Shown here piece by piece: positions 8,386 through 17,009 of a stretch of DNA of 64,000 nucleotides. Source of the stretch: Bacteroidota bacterium (GTDB lineage Bacteria; Chlamydiota; Chlamydiia; Chlamydiales; FEN-1388); NCBI GenBank assembly GCA_013285825.1, contig JABDGV010000005.1, positions 50,727 to 114,726 of the forward strand. Reading direction: 5' to 3'. The position numbers and the translations under genes were made by a program. A model generated the notes under the pieces. The model was not told the DNA's origin, did not search any database, and was given only the letters and a program-made list of their open reading frames with translations. Numbering within the stretch: position 1 is the first letter of the stretch; each line of letters starts with the position of its first letter.

Positions 8386-9335
8386 AGTTCTCGAGGAAGA
8401 TCTTCACTCTTGTCTGAAAGGAGAGCAGGGAGGATCTTCTCCGCAATCCATGCATGATAGAGAAAGCCTTTTGAGCCTAATGCGCCAATAGCCCATGTTT
8501 TCTCTCGTAAGCGAGAGATGATGGGCAAGGAAGAGGGATTTGTGCAGCGAAGGCCAGCCTGGGCATCCAGGGGTTTAGAATGAATAAGTCCTGGCCAAAA
8601 CTCAGCTATTTTGGGCAGGATGATTTTTTCAGCCTCTTCAATATCAACACCGTCGGTTTTCGGAAAATGCTCATAGGTTGCACCAACAGTTAAGAGTGAA
8701 TTGTTAATAGTCAGATACGCTCTAGCGGAAAGAGCTATATTGGTCGTCTCATTGGTTGTATATTTTAGTATCTGCCCTTTTACTAGGTTGAGTTTTCCTA
8801 AAGAGTCATGAACGAGCCCTTTCATGCCGCTGCCAGCAGCTACAATAATACGATCATAACCTTTGAGATCTTCAAGAGACGAGATATGCTGTTCAATGAA
8901 TTGGACAGACTGTTTTTCACATAGCTGTTTGAGGGCATTCATATACCGTTCTGCATCGATAGCTAAAGCTTTGTCAATATAGATCCCGGGAAGATTGAGA
9001 GGATCCGGGTAAAATTGTTTGCCATGGGTACACCAAGCAGCTTTTGATTTGGGAAACCACTCTCTCATTTCAGGAGTTGCAGCTGGACGAAAGATGCCTC
9101 TATGAATAATGCACTCTTTATCAACAGAGGTAATGAGTTTTGTCGCACTCTCGAGTGCTTCAAATCCTTGGTAGGCGAGGTTGGCTTTCATGCCGACAAG
9201 GGGATTGATAAGGCCTGCAGCAATACGAGAGGCAGATGAAACTTCAGGACTTGAGAAGATGGTGACTTTATGAGCCTGAAGCTTGAGCGCAACACTCAGC
9301 CCAATACAGCCCGATCCTATAATTGCAATGTCCAT
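8364..9335 (-). CDS. FAD-dependent oxidoreductase (DAO/glycine oxidase-like)
   Basis: A 323-aa flavoprotein of the D-amino-acid oxidase superfamily. The N-terminal dinucleotide-binding motif is clear (MDIAIIGSGCIGLSVALKL: GxGxxG), followed by SRIAAGLINP, a typical substrate/FAD region, a mid-protein DRIIVAAGSG and a C-terminal WAIGALGSKGFLYHAW resembling the FAD-binding GxxGSKG end of DAO/ThiO/MnmC-C proteins. Such enzymes oxidise amines or imino acids. The family has many substrates and the sequence alone does not choose between them. It is a single gene, convergent with the 147-aa gene; a palindromic repeat lies upstream. Confidence 0.85.
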   Translation of the reverse strand: MDIAIIGSGCIGLSVALKLQAHKVTIFSSPEVSSASRIAAGLINPLVGMKANLAYQGFEALESATKLITSVDKECIIHRGIFRPAATPEMREWFPKSKAAWCTHGKQFYPDPLNLPGIYIDKALAIDAERYMNALKQLCEKQSVQFIEQHISSLEDLKGYDRIIVAAGSGMKGLVHDSLGKLNLVKGQILKYTTNETTNIALSARAYLTINNSLLTVGATYEHFPKTDGVDIEEAEKIILPKIAEFWPGLIHSKPLDAQAGLRCTNPSSLPIISRLREKTWAIGALGSKGFLYHAWIAEKILPALLSDKSEDLPRELYAFKSL

Positions 9336-9416
9336 GGAAAAACTGTAGAATATCTCCTCATTGTACAGTATTTAAGTAGAACGCGACAAGTCGATCTGAA
9401 AAAGGGCAATTATATA

Positions 9417-9497
9417 AATCTACCACAGAGATCACAGAGCACACAGAGAGAAATTGCTGAAATATCTCTGTGCGCTCTGTGATCTCTGTGGTTAAAA
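9417..9497. repeat. Palindromic intergenic repeat, copy 1 (ACCACAGAG type)
   Basis: A near-perfect 28-bp inverted repeat: left arm 9422-9449 (ACCACAGAGATCACAGAG...) and right arm 9465-9492 (…CTCTGTGATCTCTGTGGT), with a 15-base loop. A second copy occurs at 15361-15432 in inverted orientation, as judged by its loop sequence. It lies between divergent genes. The ACCACAGAG-type palindrome resembles MITE-like repeats I have seen in many bacterial genomes. No ORF or transposase accompanies it. Confidence 0.85.
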
Positions 9498-9551
9498 TTA
9501 AAACAAAACTTTCATTTACGAATGTTAGCACAACATGTTCAGGAGTAAATT

Positions 9552-10721
9552 TTGATTGAAATAGTACTTAAAAAAGGGCGGGAAAAGAGCCTTAAAAACC
9601 GCCATCCCTGGATTTTCTCAGGCGCATTGGAAACCAAGCCTAACTGTAAACCAGGAGAGATTGCTCGCGTAGTGAGCAGTGAAGCGGAAGTTTTAGGCTT
9701 TGCCTACCTCAACCCCCATTGCGACATCATTGCCCGAATGATCTCCTTTTCAAAGGATAAAGATCCCATTGAGGCCGTTCGTGAAAATGTGCGAAAAGCA
9801 ATCTCTTTGCGACGCAAGCTTTTTGGCGATTTTTCAAATCAAGCCATTCGACTTATCCATGCAGAAGCGGATGAGCTTCCGGGGCTTGTTGTTGATCTTT
9901 ATGACAAGACTTTAGTCTTTCAGAGTTCTACCGCAGGCATCGATGCTCTCAAAGATAGTATTCTACAAGTACTCTTCGAAGAGCTTGACCCTCTCTGGGT
10001 ATATGAGAAGTCCAATAGTCCATCTCGAAAAGTGGAAAAATGTCCCATCATTCAAAAGTCGCTTTTCGGAACAATAATTGACCCCGTCCTCATTGAGGAA
10101 AATGGAATTCAACATGTGATCCCCATTGAGAAGGGGCAGAAGAGTGGATTTTTCATTGATCAAAGAGAGATGAGATCACTTGTACGACGTTTGAGCAAAG
10201 GAAAGAGGGTATTGAACTGCTTTAGCTATACTGGGGGATTCTCTCTGGCTGCGCTTAAAGGGGGAGCTATAAGCTGCACCTCGGTTGATTGTTCGGAAGA
10301 GGCGCTGCAAGTACTCGACGAGAACCTTCAAAAAAATAAGCTACAATCTGCTTCACATACAGCCGTTTGTGACGATTGCTTTTCATATTTGCGCACCGAT
10401 TCACTCGACTACGACCTTATTGTGCTCGACCCTCCAGCCTTTGCTAAAAAGCGAGGCGACATTGCTCAAGCATCAAAGGGCTATCGAGATATAAACTTCC
10501 AAGTGATGAAAAAGGCGAAGCCGGAAACTCTTCTTCTGACCTCTTCTTGTAGTTATTACATTGATGAGGCGACCTTTAAAAAGGTTCTTTTTCAAGCGGC
10601 CCAGGCAGCTCAAAGAGAGGTTCAGATTCTCTCTCACCATATACACTCTTTTGATCATCCCGAGAGTATATTTGTTCCCGAAACAAGTTATTTAAAAAGT
10701 TATCTTCTTCGAATTGTGTAG
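9552..10721 (+). CDS. rlmI: Class I SAM-dependent rRNA large-subunit methyltransferase (RlmI-like), TTG start
   Basis: The protein (389 aa) matches RlmI/YccW, which makes 5-methylcytosine in 23S rRNA. It begins with a PUA-like domain (about 1-80, GREKSLKNRHPWIFSGAL), then an EEHE-type linker and a Rossmann methyltransferase domain with motif I NCFSYTGGFSLAALKGGA (about 224-241) and motif IV LDPPAFAK (about 294-301), usual for this family. The TTG start at 9552 has AGGAG 7 nt upstream. The neighbours are unrelated. Related paralogues (RlmK/L-type) exist, so target base specificity is inferred. Confidence 0.88.
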   Translation: MIEIVLKKGREKSLKNRHPWIFSGALETKPNCKPGEIARVVSSEAEVLGFAYLNPHCDIIARMISFSKDKDPIEAVRENVRKAISLRRKLFGDFSNQAIRLIHAEADELPGLVVDLYDKTLVFQSSTAGIDALKDSILQVLFEELDPLWVYEKSNSPSRKVEKCPIIQKSLFGTIIDPVLIEENGIQHVIPIEKGQKSGFFIDQREMRSLVRRLSKGKRVLNCFSYTGGFSLAALKGGAISCTSVDCSEEALQVLDENLQKNKLQSASHTAVCDDCFSYLRTDSLDYDLIVLDPPAFAKKRGDIAQASKGYRDINFQVMKKAKPETLLLTSSCSYYIDEATFKKVLFQAAQAAQREVQILSHHIHSFDHPESIFVPETSYLKSYLLRIV

Positions 10722-10881
10722 TACACAAACAGCTTCCTAGAATTGGATGTTGCCAAAGCCAAAACTGATTATTGAAATTGTTTTGTGTATATATTCATCT
10801 CTTCATTAGACTGCCGCCGTCTGGAGCTTACTAAATTATGCAAATAATTCTTGCCAAGCTCCTAAAAGATATCGGAGGTCA

Positions 10882-11616
10882 ATGATGCCAACATGTTTAG
10901 ATCGAATTCAGGGATGCGGGACGACTGTAGTAGATTTTGGTAAATACTGTGGTGAGCAGGTTAAGCATGCTGCAGAACAGGTTCAGACCTTTGTCTATTG
11001 GTTGGAGCGTAAAGTGTGTCAACTGATTGACTATGCGCTTCCTGAAACACATGCTTTTCTTGTTCGCAAGATTATAACTTCTATTCCAGAGATTCTCTTC
11101 ACTGCTGCAGCGCTGACTGGATACATGACTATTCCCGCCATGCTCTTTTGGAGTACTCGGCTGCTTTCAGCTTCATGGCCTGTCATCAAGTGCGTTGTAA
11201 AAGGACAAGTGACAGCTGAGCATTTAGGGCCTGCTGCGAGTGCCATGTTTGAGAACTTTAAACAAAACTATAAAAAGCTCTGGCCTGCGATTGCAGTGGC
11301 CTTTGCCACAACGTCTGTTGTTTATGGTGCTCTAGGATGGATGACAAATGATATGACCCTTTTTGCGCGCTCAGTACTCTTCTTTGGAGTATCAAGTGTT
11401 GCAAGCTGGGCGCTTATCCAAGATGCAAAAAATCAATCTCAAGAACAAGCTCCACAACAGCAACCTCTACCTATACAAGTTCAATTAAATCAGGTTCAAA
11501 ATCAACCTGTAGTGGTACCTCAGCAAGTTCAAAAACAGCCAGTTCAAGAACCGCGTGTAAACACACCTGTAGTAATCGTTCAGGTACAACCGCTGTTAAA
11601 CTCAAATAATGTTTAG
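10882..11616 (+). CDS. Membrane protein with Gln/Pro/Val-rich tail (244 aa)
   Basis: I do not recognise this family. The N-terminal ~55 residues are soluble; then come hydrophobic segments around 67-90, 127-150 and 155-172 with a lysine-rich connector, and a low-complexity tail (about 178-244) made of QxQPV/QVQ repeats. Two in-frame ATGs (10882, 10885) follow a strong GGAGGTCA RBS. The organisation (paired hydrophobic domains plus a proline/glutamine tail) suits a lineage-specific membrane or inclusion protein, but this is only a resemblance. It is transcribed alone. Confidence 0.6.
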   Translation: MMPTCLDRIQGCGTTVVDFGKYCGEQVKHAAEQVQTFVYWLERKVCQLIDYALPETHAFLVRKIITSIPEILFTAAALTGYMTIPAMLFWSTRLLSASWPVIKCVVKGQVTAEHLGPAASAMFENFKQNYKKLWPAIAVAFATTSVVYGALGWMTNDMTLFARSVLFFGVSSVASWALIQDAKNQSQEQAPQQQPLPIQVQLNQVQNQPVVVPQQVQKQPVQEPRVNTPVVIVQVQPLLNSNNV

Positions 11617-11626
11617 TTCGTAACCG

Positions 11627-11654
11627 ACTCAGGGGAGAGTATTCTCTCCTGAGT
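11627..11654. terminator. Hairpin between convergent genes, possible bidirectional terminator
   Basis: The stem ACTCAGG(GG)AGAG pairs with CTCTCCTGAGT around a TATT loop, 10 bases after the membrane protein stop and facing the convergent lysozyme-like gene end. A uridine run is lacking on either side, so efficiency is uncertain. Confidence 0.45.
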
Positions 11655-11695
11655 TAATAACCAGAGTTTTGGGTAACAAACAAAAAAACTAGGGG

Positions 11696-12445
11696 TTAAT
11701 AGCTCTGTATACGATTTAGCCAACCTTTCAGCCAGCGTTCTTCATTTCTCTCGGGAGGTGAGTTTTTGACACGTTCAGTCAAAATCTCTTGGGCAGATAG
11801 GATATAATCTTCAACCGTAGCGCTTTTCATATTCAGAAGCACCTGAAGAAGACCCCATCCTCGGTCGTTGTAGGATTCGGTTTGTAGAATCCCCAGCCCC
11901 TTAAAATTTGCATAATCAATTAGGGCAAATGCACCGCGAGGGGTTTGGGATAGTTTGGTAAAGATTAAAATGACATTTGCTTGTTTTTCTTTTGGGAGTG
12001 ATCGGATCATCTGGGGCAAGCCTTGGCTTAAGCGCTTTTCGATGAAAGCTGCTTGCAGGGACTTTGTCTCTAGGAGAAATTGGCGCAGCTCTTTCATTCG
12101 AGGAGATTCAATATCTTGATAAAAGGCGTCTCGTGTTTTCCAAGGGCAACCATCAGCTTCTAAAAGCCATTTTGGAATAGTTGCTTCTTGCGACTGTATA
12201 TATTTTAATAGTTCGGGAAAAGTTTCTTGGAAGGGTTCGTGGGAGTTTGCTGGAAACCAGATAAAGTGTCCAATACCGAGCGATGCAAAATTTTCACCCT
12301 GATTCCAACAGGTTAAGCCTTGGACAGTGCCGCCGCACTCATTTTTCCAAATTCTCACCGCAATTGAATCTGCATCTTGCGGTGAGAGTGAAAAGAGACT
12401 TTGGCAGAATAAGAGTAAAAAACAGACCAAGTATTTCTTATTCAT
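11696..12445 (-). CDS. Secreted lysozyme-like protein (249 aa)
   Basis: I choose the ATG at 12445 (MNKKYLVCFLLLFCQSLFS), which begins a clear signal peptide, rather than longer frames inside the upstream gene. The mature N-terminus has RIWKNECGG, WNQGENFASLGIGHFIWFP, reminiscent of the Glu...IGIGH active-site region of T4-lysozyme-like muramidases; the rest is helical. It is therefore possibly a peptidoglycan-acting hydrolase in the periplasm, but the resemblance is local and by eye. It is the last gene of a four-gene operon, overlapping the end of the IscA-fusion gene by 8 bases. Confidence 0.65.
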   Translation of the reverse strand: MNKKYLVCFLLLFCQSLFSLSPQDADSIAVRIWKNECGGTVQGLTCWNQGENFASLGIGHFIWFPANSHEPFQETFPELLKYIQSQEATIPKWLLEADGCPWKTRDAFYQDIESPRMKELRQFLLETKSLQAAFIEKRLSQGLPQMIRSLPKEKQANVILIFTKLSQTPRGAFALIDYANFKGLGILQTESYNDRGWGLLQVLLNMKSATVEDYILSAQEILTERVKNSPPERNEERWLKGWLNRIQSY

Positions 12446-13079
12446 AACCATGGCTGGAGCCGCAGCCGCAGGATGATCGGGCATTGGGGTTTGAGATCTT
12501 AAAGCCAGACTGTAATCCATCTACATAATCGATCTCGCAGCCGAGAAGACGGGAAAGTGAGAACTTATTGATGTGGATTTCAACGCCGTGAGATTTGTAA
12601 ACCGCATCATCGGCATCCGCTTTTAACGAGAAGTCGAGAACATATTCAAACCCAGAGCAGCCTGCAGCTTGTTCATCAAAACGAAGGCCGCAGTTGGGCT
12701 TGCCTTCAGCAGCGCTAATTTCAATAAATTTACTCGCCGCTTTCGGGGTGAGAGTAATGGTCGTAATGTCCATCGGCTCATCGAGGCAGCTATTGAGCTT
12801 TATAACCAGCTCTTCTAAATCGCGGGCGCTTTTACCATGCTTTAAAACGCCTGACTCAAGGGTCTCCCAGGTAGATGCAGAACATCCAACACACTGAAGA
12901 CCATGCTTCGAGAGGATTTGTGCAAGTTTTTGAGCTCTTTGAGGAAAGCATGCAAAGATCTCATCGATTGTCATGGAGGGTACAATTTTGGATGAGGCGT
13001 TTTTTTTGCTGCTTGGATTTGTGCTATTTGGAGCTTCCTCACAGCAAGAGGTTTTTGAACTACAGCATGACTTAGACAT
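12438..13079 (-). CDS. DUF1858 / A-type iron-sulfur carrier (IscA/ErpA) fusion
   Basis: A 213-aa fusion. Residues 1-35 are Cys/Ser-rich (SCCSSKTSCC). Residues 36-95 form a DUF1858 (hybrid-cluster-associated redox disulfide) domain with CVGC (C63, C66). Residues 105-213 are a HesB/IscA-type Fe-S carrier with its three ligand cysteines: C141 in AAGCSGFEY and C204/C206 in the terminal CGCG. It would carry or insert Fe-S clusters in the cytoplasm. Fusion to a redox-disulfide domain suggests redox-linked cluster transfer, an inference. The ferredoxin gene lies 6 bases upstream in the same operon. Confidence 0.88.
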   Translation of the reverse strand: MSKSCCSSKTSCCEEAPNSTNPSSKKNASSKIVPSMTIDEIFACFPQRAQKLAQILSKHGLQCVGCSASTWETLESGVLKHGKSARDLEELVIKLNSCLDEPMDITTITLTPKAASKFIEISAAEGKPNCGLRFDEQAAGCSGFEYVLDFSLKADADDAVYKSHGVEIHINKFSLSRLLGCEIDYVDGLQSGFKISNPNARSSCGCGSSHGYE

Positions 13080-13085
13080 AAGATA

Positions 13086-13355
13086 TTAATTCCTAACTCG
13101 GACGGTTCCATTCTTAATTTTACACTGGCACATCATGCGCTCAGTCTTCACACCATCAGCACCCAAAAAATCAAGCTCTGCTTGAGTAGGATCTGAAAGG
13201 TTATCCATCCCGTCTAAGACAGGGACAATACAGGTTCCGCAAATGCCTTCGGTACAGGCAAAAGGGATGCCATGTTTTTCACACTCTTCCTGGCAAGGGG
13301 AGCCATCGGGAAGATCTTGCTCTTCATCTGTCGAGTCAAAAATAAGTCGTGCCAT
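13086..13355 (-). CDS. 2Fe-2S ferredoxin
   Basis: A plant/adrenodoxin-type 2Fe-2S ferredoxin of 89 aa. The cluster ligands are in ACTEGICGTC (C34, C39, C42) with the fourth cysteine in MMCQC (C76 or C78), the standard CX4CX2C...C pattern. It acts as a cytoplasmic electron carrier. It sits 10 bases after the DUF3604 gene and 6 before the IscA fusion, so it is well placed to supply electrons for Fe-S assembly or for an oxidoreductase acting with its neighbours. Confidence 0.92.
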   Translation of the reverse strand: MARLIFDSTDEEQDLPDGSPCQEECEKHGIPFACTEGICGTCIVPVLDGMDNLSDPTQAELDFLGADGVKTERMMCQCKIKNGTVRVRN

Positions 13356-13365
13356 AAGTTTCGCC

Positions 13366-15291
13366 TTAGTCCTTTTTCAGCTTTTTAGTAGTATTGGTTT
13401 TTACCACGTTATTTTTGACTTGGGGGTGGCAGTCAACCCATATGGGACTTGACCAGCCAACGTGGCCATCTTCTTGTAGAACGCGCAGGTAATAGAAAGT
13501 AAAGGGTGGCTTATCTTTTTCCGCGTCAAGGCTTACTTTTGCAAGGGGAGTTAAGTCATCATACTCAAACTCAAAGCTTTCCCCTTCAGGCTCATAGGTC
13601 ATAAGTGGTTCGCCATTTCGAACGAGTTGAACAGCTATGAGTTTGCAAGTCCCAGCAACAACAGCATGAACGTGGCGGTTGACATGAAGGCCAGGTTTTG
13701 TAGCAGTGGAAAGCTCAGTACCCATTACTGCTCCAGCAAGAGAAAAGTTGATAATGATCCTTTCACCAGTTGTTGCGTAGCAGTGACGGTTGTAAAGCGC
13801 CTCGATGATGGCAGTCCTAGTTAAGGTCTCTGCCATAACAGCTGTTAAGCCTGAAGAATACTGTTCTTGATCAGATGCATAGAGGTCAGAATAGATTCCA
13901 CGGTCATCAAGGCCGCCGGCAACAAAACCTACACGCTTATTGTTCATAAGAGCTGTAAGGAGCGCTCCCTCTTGAGCTTCGATAAAGCCCTTCTTGTCGC
14001 TGCAGTAAATGGGACGCGAATTTCCCTCTTTGGCACTCTTTTCGCTGCTTCCCCAAGCATTATAGATCTCTGCAAGCCGTTCGTGCTCTGAATCCCACTC
14101 TTTGAAGTTGAATTCATTACCTTTGCCCATAGAGAAAGTGACAATGGAGAGAAGTTCTTTGGGAGTATAGAGCTTGTAGATTTTTTGAAGAGTAGGTGTG
14201 CGAGCATCCTCTTTTCGAATGATGGGACGTTCATCTTTGGGGTAGATGAAGAGCCTAGATCCTTCCGATTTCGGGGCGCCTACCCACTGCTGGCCTAAAA
14301 TTGCTGCATAGCGATCATCTTCATCAAGCTCTGCAATTGTCTGGCAGGTCATCTTCCACAGCTCATTAGAAGTTTCTTGAGCGGTGTCGAAGTGCGAGGT
14401 TCCGTAAAAGTTCATAGACTTTTCATCTCGGAAGTGGCGTAAGCAGCTGTCGATATGCTCGCTCGAATCGTAGCGTTCAGATTCTCCGTGGAGAGTTCCC
14501 CAGAAGAGTTGCTTTGTTTCAGTACCTGAACAGCGTATTGGGCTTGAACGGCTTACTTCACCGGTTGCGATATTCTTGAGTTCGATGTTGTAGATGCCGG
14601 GCTCATTGAAGTAGAGATTGGGCAAAGCAATGAATCCAGTTTCTGGAACAAAGAGCTTCCATTTAAGATTTTCACGTAAGTTTCCATGCGTAAGCTCAAT
14701 AAGAGTGTCATCGGGTGCATTGGAGGTCAAATTGCCAAACTCATCTTCGAAGCGAAGAATGATGTCAAAACGGCGATTTTTTGTTACGAAAGAGGGGACG
14801 ATGATCTTAATAGTTTTTAAGATATTGCCTTTAATATCGACTGTGAATGTCTCAGCTTCTCCAAAATGGCCTTTGCCTGAGGTGTCGATGTAGAGATTGA
14901 AGGGACGGCGGCGTTGAAGGACGAGCTGGCAGGTGTTTCCATCTTCTTCTTCATCACCTTTTCGAGTACCCATTCCGATGATAATAGTTTTGCCGGCCGG
15001 AACATCTTGCGGGAGGATAAAATCGAAGCAGGGAATAGGCTGATTTTTGAGCTGAACAGCTTTAGCAGGGATAATTTTGCCATTTTCAAGCTGTGCCCAG
15101 ATAACGTTGGAATCTTCTTTGAGCTGCGTAGAGGGTACTTCCCAGTCGATCGCCCGGCCCTTGCTCCCGATATCAAATCGGAGTACACATCCTTTTGGAA
15201 GCGTGCTCGCTGGTGTGTAGACAAATTGCCAAGTGCTTTTCTGTCCTGCAAGACCCATCGCTGGTTCTACGTAGCAAATTGAACGTCGCAT
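13366..15291 (-). CDS. DUF3604 family protein (641 aa)
   Basis: A large soluble protein of the DUF3604 family. The hallmark LFWGTLHGESERYDSSEH (about 265-282) corresponds to the family's FWGDLHxHT...SDG metal-site-like motif, and FYGTSHFD follows; the C-terminal half has IIEALYNRHCYATTGERI, also typical. An N-terminal beta-rich region (1-250) precedes it. Members resemble PHP-type phosphoesterases, but no reaction is established. One usual motif histidine is Glu here (LHGE). It is the first gene of the operon with ferredoxin, Fe-S carrier and secreted protein. No signal peptide is seen. Confidence 0.8.
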   Translation of the reverse strand: MRRSICYVEPAMGLAGQKSTWQFVYTPASTLPKGCVLRFDIGSKGRAIDWEVPSTQLKEDSNVIWAQLENGKIIPAKAVQLKNQPIPCFDFILPQDVPAGKTIIIGMGTRKGDEEEDGNTCQLVLQRRRPFNLYIDTSGKGHFGEAETFTVDIKGNILKTIKIIVPSFVTKNRRFDIILRFEDEFGNLTSNAPDDTLIELTHGNLRENLKWKLFVPETGFIALPNLYFNEPGIYNIELKNIATGEVSRSSPIRCSGTETKQLFWGTLHGESERYDSSEHIDSCLRHFRDEKSMNFYGTSHFDTAQETSNELWKMTCQTIAELDEDDRYAAILGQQWVGAPKSEGSRLFIYPKDERPIIRKEDARTPTLQKIYKLYTPKELLSIVTFSMGKGNEFNFKEWDSEHERLAEIYNAWGSSEKSAKEGNSRPIYCSDKKGFIEAQEGALLTALMNNKRVGFVAGGLDDRGIYSDLYASDQEQYSSGLTAVMAETLTRTAIIEALYNRHCYATTGERIIINFSLAGAVMGTELSTATKPGLHVNRHVHAVVAGTCKLIAVQLVRNGEPLMTYEPEGESFEFEYDDLTPLAKVSLDAEKDKPPFTFYYLRVLQEDGHVGWSSPIWVDCHPQVKNNVVKTNTTKKLKKD

Positions 15292-15360
15292 GCGTGTATT
15301 ATCCTCATTACCCTAAAATTTGGTACTGCTCAAAAAAAAGTGCTGATAACTAATAAATTT

Positions 15361-15432
15361 ACCACAGAGACCACAGAGCGCACAGAGATATTTTCAGCAA
15401 TTTCTCTCTGTGTGCTCTGTGGTCTCTGTGGT
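15361..15432. repeat. Palindromic intergenic repeat, copy 2 (ACCACAGAG type)
   Basis: The second copy of the element at 9417-9497: arms 15361-15388 and 15405-15432, identical in design with a few matched substitutions (ATC/GAT changed to ACC/GGT), so the stem is preserved. Its loop (TATTTTCAGCAATTT) is the reverse complement of the loop of copy 1. The surrounding 287-base spacer (15292-15578) otherwise holds nothing recognisable. Confidence 0.85.
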
Positions 15433-15578
15433 GAAAATAAAACAAATACCTCAAAAATATGATAGTATCGCTCAATGTTTAGGACTAGCTAAAATTTTGC
15501 CTTAAATCCACTTGCTTTTCAATAGATAACTTAAATACAGAGACCGAAGTATGTGTTATTTAACTTTTTCTCAATGTT

Positions 15579-17009
15579 TCACACATTAGTGGCTACTTGA
15601 AAGGAAAGGTTTTTTATAGATGGTATTGAATTGAATATTTGCCGTTTAAACCCTTCATCATTAACTAGCTCTTTCGCATCAGGTTTAAGAATGAGATGGA
15701 GTGTTTTTCCGCCATCTTGGCAGTAGGCTTGCAAAATTCCGGGGAACTGGATAGCCGTCTCTTCTATAGCTTGGGATCGCGCTTGCAGCTCTTCTAATGA
15801 AACGAGCCGCGCTCCTGGAATAGAAGCTGAAAGCGCATCGGCGATTGGAATAAGTCTTGCTTCTGGAGTTTTGGGAGCCACTTCTCGATGATGGGCAGCG
15901 ACTCCATTTGCAATATCTTCGCCAAGACCTGCCTTTCGAAGAAATTGAGCACCGATCAGTGCATGGGAAGAGGTTTCGTTTAGAATTGTTTTACCGATAT
16001 CATGTAAAAGGCCCATGAGGGCAGCTTTTTTTCCGTCCAGTTTGAGCTCAAGGCTTAAGTTTTGCGCAATTTGAGCGACCTCTATTGAATGAAGAAGTAA
16101 GTTTTGACCAAAGCTTGAGTAAAACTCCATTTCAGCTACTTGGCTTAAAACGGACTTAGGCAGCTGCACGCCCAAATCATCAGCAGTTTTTTGTCCCATC
16201 TGTTGGAGTCTAGTTTCAAAATTCTTTTCAACTTGGGCTGCAAGATCTTCGACAATTTTTAGAGATATTTTCCCTGACTCAAAAAGCGCATGGGCCAACA
16301 TTTCAGCTTGGGCCCTTCGTTTTCCATTAAATGAGGAGATGAGCAGTGATTTTGTCGATTCATCGATCTTGGCTGAAACACCCATAAGCTCTTCAAAACG
16401 GCGTATTGTTTTGCCCTCTTTTCCAATCAATTGAGGAATAAGAGACTCATGAGGCAATGGGAGGGAAATGGAGCTGCTATCACGAGTTGTGGGAAGTGAT
16501 GCTCGCTCTAATGCGCTAAGGAGAAGGTTTTGCGCCCGTTGAGCAGATTCTTGTTCAAGTTGATTAAGCTCTATCTGTGCGAGCTGTTTTTTTGCTTGGA
16601 GCTCTTTTTCGGCTACTTTTTGAATTAGCTGTTCAAGAGGGGCTGATGCATGCTTTTCAAGAAGGGTAATAAGCTTTTTTTTCTCTTGATCTATCTGCTG
16701 TTCTTTTTCTTTCAGACGCTTTTCTTGGAGCTGTAACTTATCTAAAAGGAGCTCTTGCTCGGTTTTTTGCTTGTGCAGCGAATGCATCGACTCTAGCTGC
16801 TCTTTTTGAAGAGATAAACGACCTTTTTCCTGAAGATGGCTTATTTCTTGTTTTTTGAGCTTTTCTTCCTGTTCAAAACTAAACCGGAGCTGATTGATCT
16901 TCTCTTGAGTACGGGCTTGAAGGAAGTTCCAGCAAAAAAGAAAGACTAAGAGTACAAAAGAGGCTCCCAAAACAAAAGAAAAGAAATCGAGATTAGAGAT
17001 AAAACTCAT
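15579..17009 (-). CDS. rny: Ribonuclease Y
   Basis: RNase Y is a membrane-anchored endoribonuclease that initiates mRNA decay. This 476-aa protein has the family architecture in order: an N-terminal membrane segment (about 8-27, FSFVLGASFVLLVFLFCWNF), a long coiled coil (30-150), a KH domain with LIGKEGKTIRRFEELMGV (GxxG loop), and an HD domain with the catalytic LLHDIGK followed by VAAHH and IPIADALSASIPGAR. The length is a little under the usual ~520. The start overlaps the CNNM gene stop by 4 bases, so the two are translationally coupled. Confidence 0.92.
   Translation of the reverse strand: MSFISNLDFFSFVLGASFVLLVFLFCWNFLQARTQEKINQLRFSFEQEEKLKKQEISHLQEKGRLSLQKEQLESMHSLHKQKTEQELLLDKLQLQEKRLKEKEQQIDQEKKKLITLLEKHASAPLEQLIQKVAEKELQAKKQLAQIELNQLEQESAQRAQNLLLSALERASLPTTRDSSSISLPLPHESLIPQLIGKEGKTIRRFEELMGVSAKIDESTKSLLISSFNGKRRAQAEMLAHALFESGKISLKIVEDLAAQVEKNFETRLQQMGQKTADDLGVQLPKSVLSQVAEMEFYSSFGQNLLLHSIEVAQIAQNLSLELKLDGKKAALMGLLHDIGKTILNETSSHALIGAQFLRKAGLGEDIANGVAAHHREVAPKTPEARLIPIADALSASIPGARLVSLEELQARSQAIEETAIQFPGILQAYCQDGGKTLHLILKPDAKELVNDEGFKRQIFNSIPSIKNLSFQVATNV

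Noticed and set aside
14817..15282. Long frames on both strands within the DUF3604 gene
   Set aside because: They are out of frame with the clear DUF3604 protein and have no start context.
9417..15432. The ACCACAGAG repeats as a CRISPR array
   Set aside because: Only two isolated palindromic copies 6 kb apart; no regular spacers and no cas genes.
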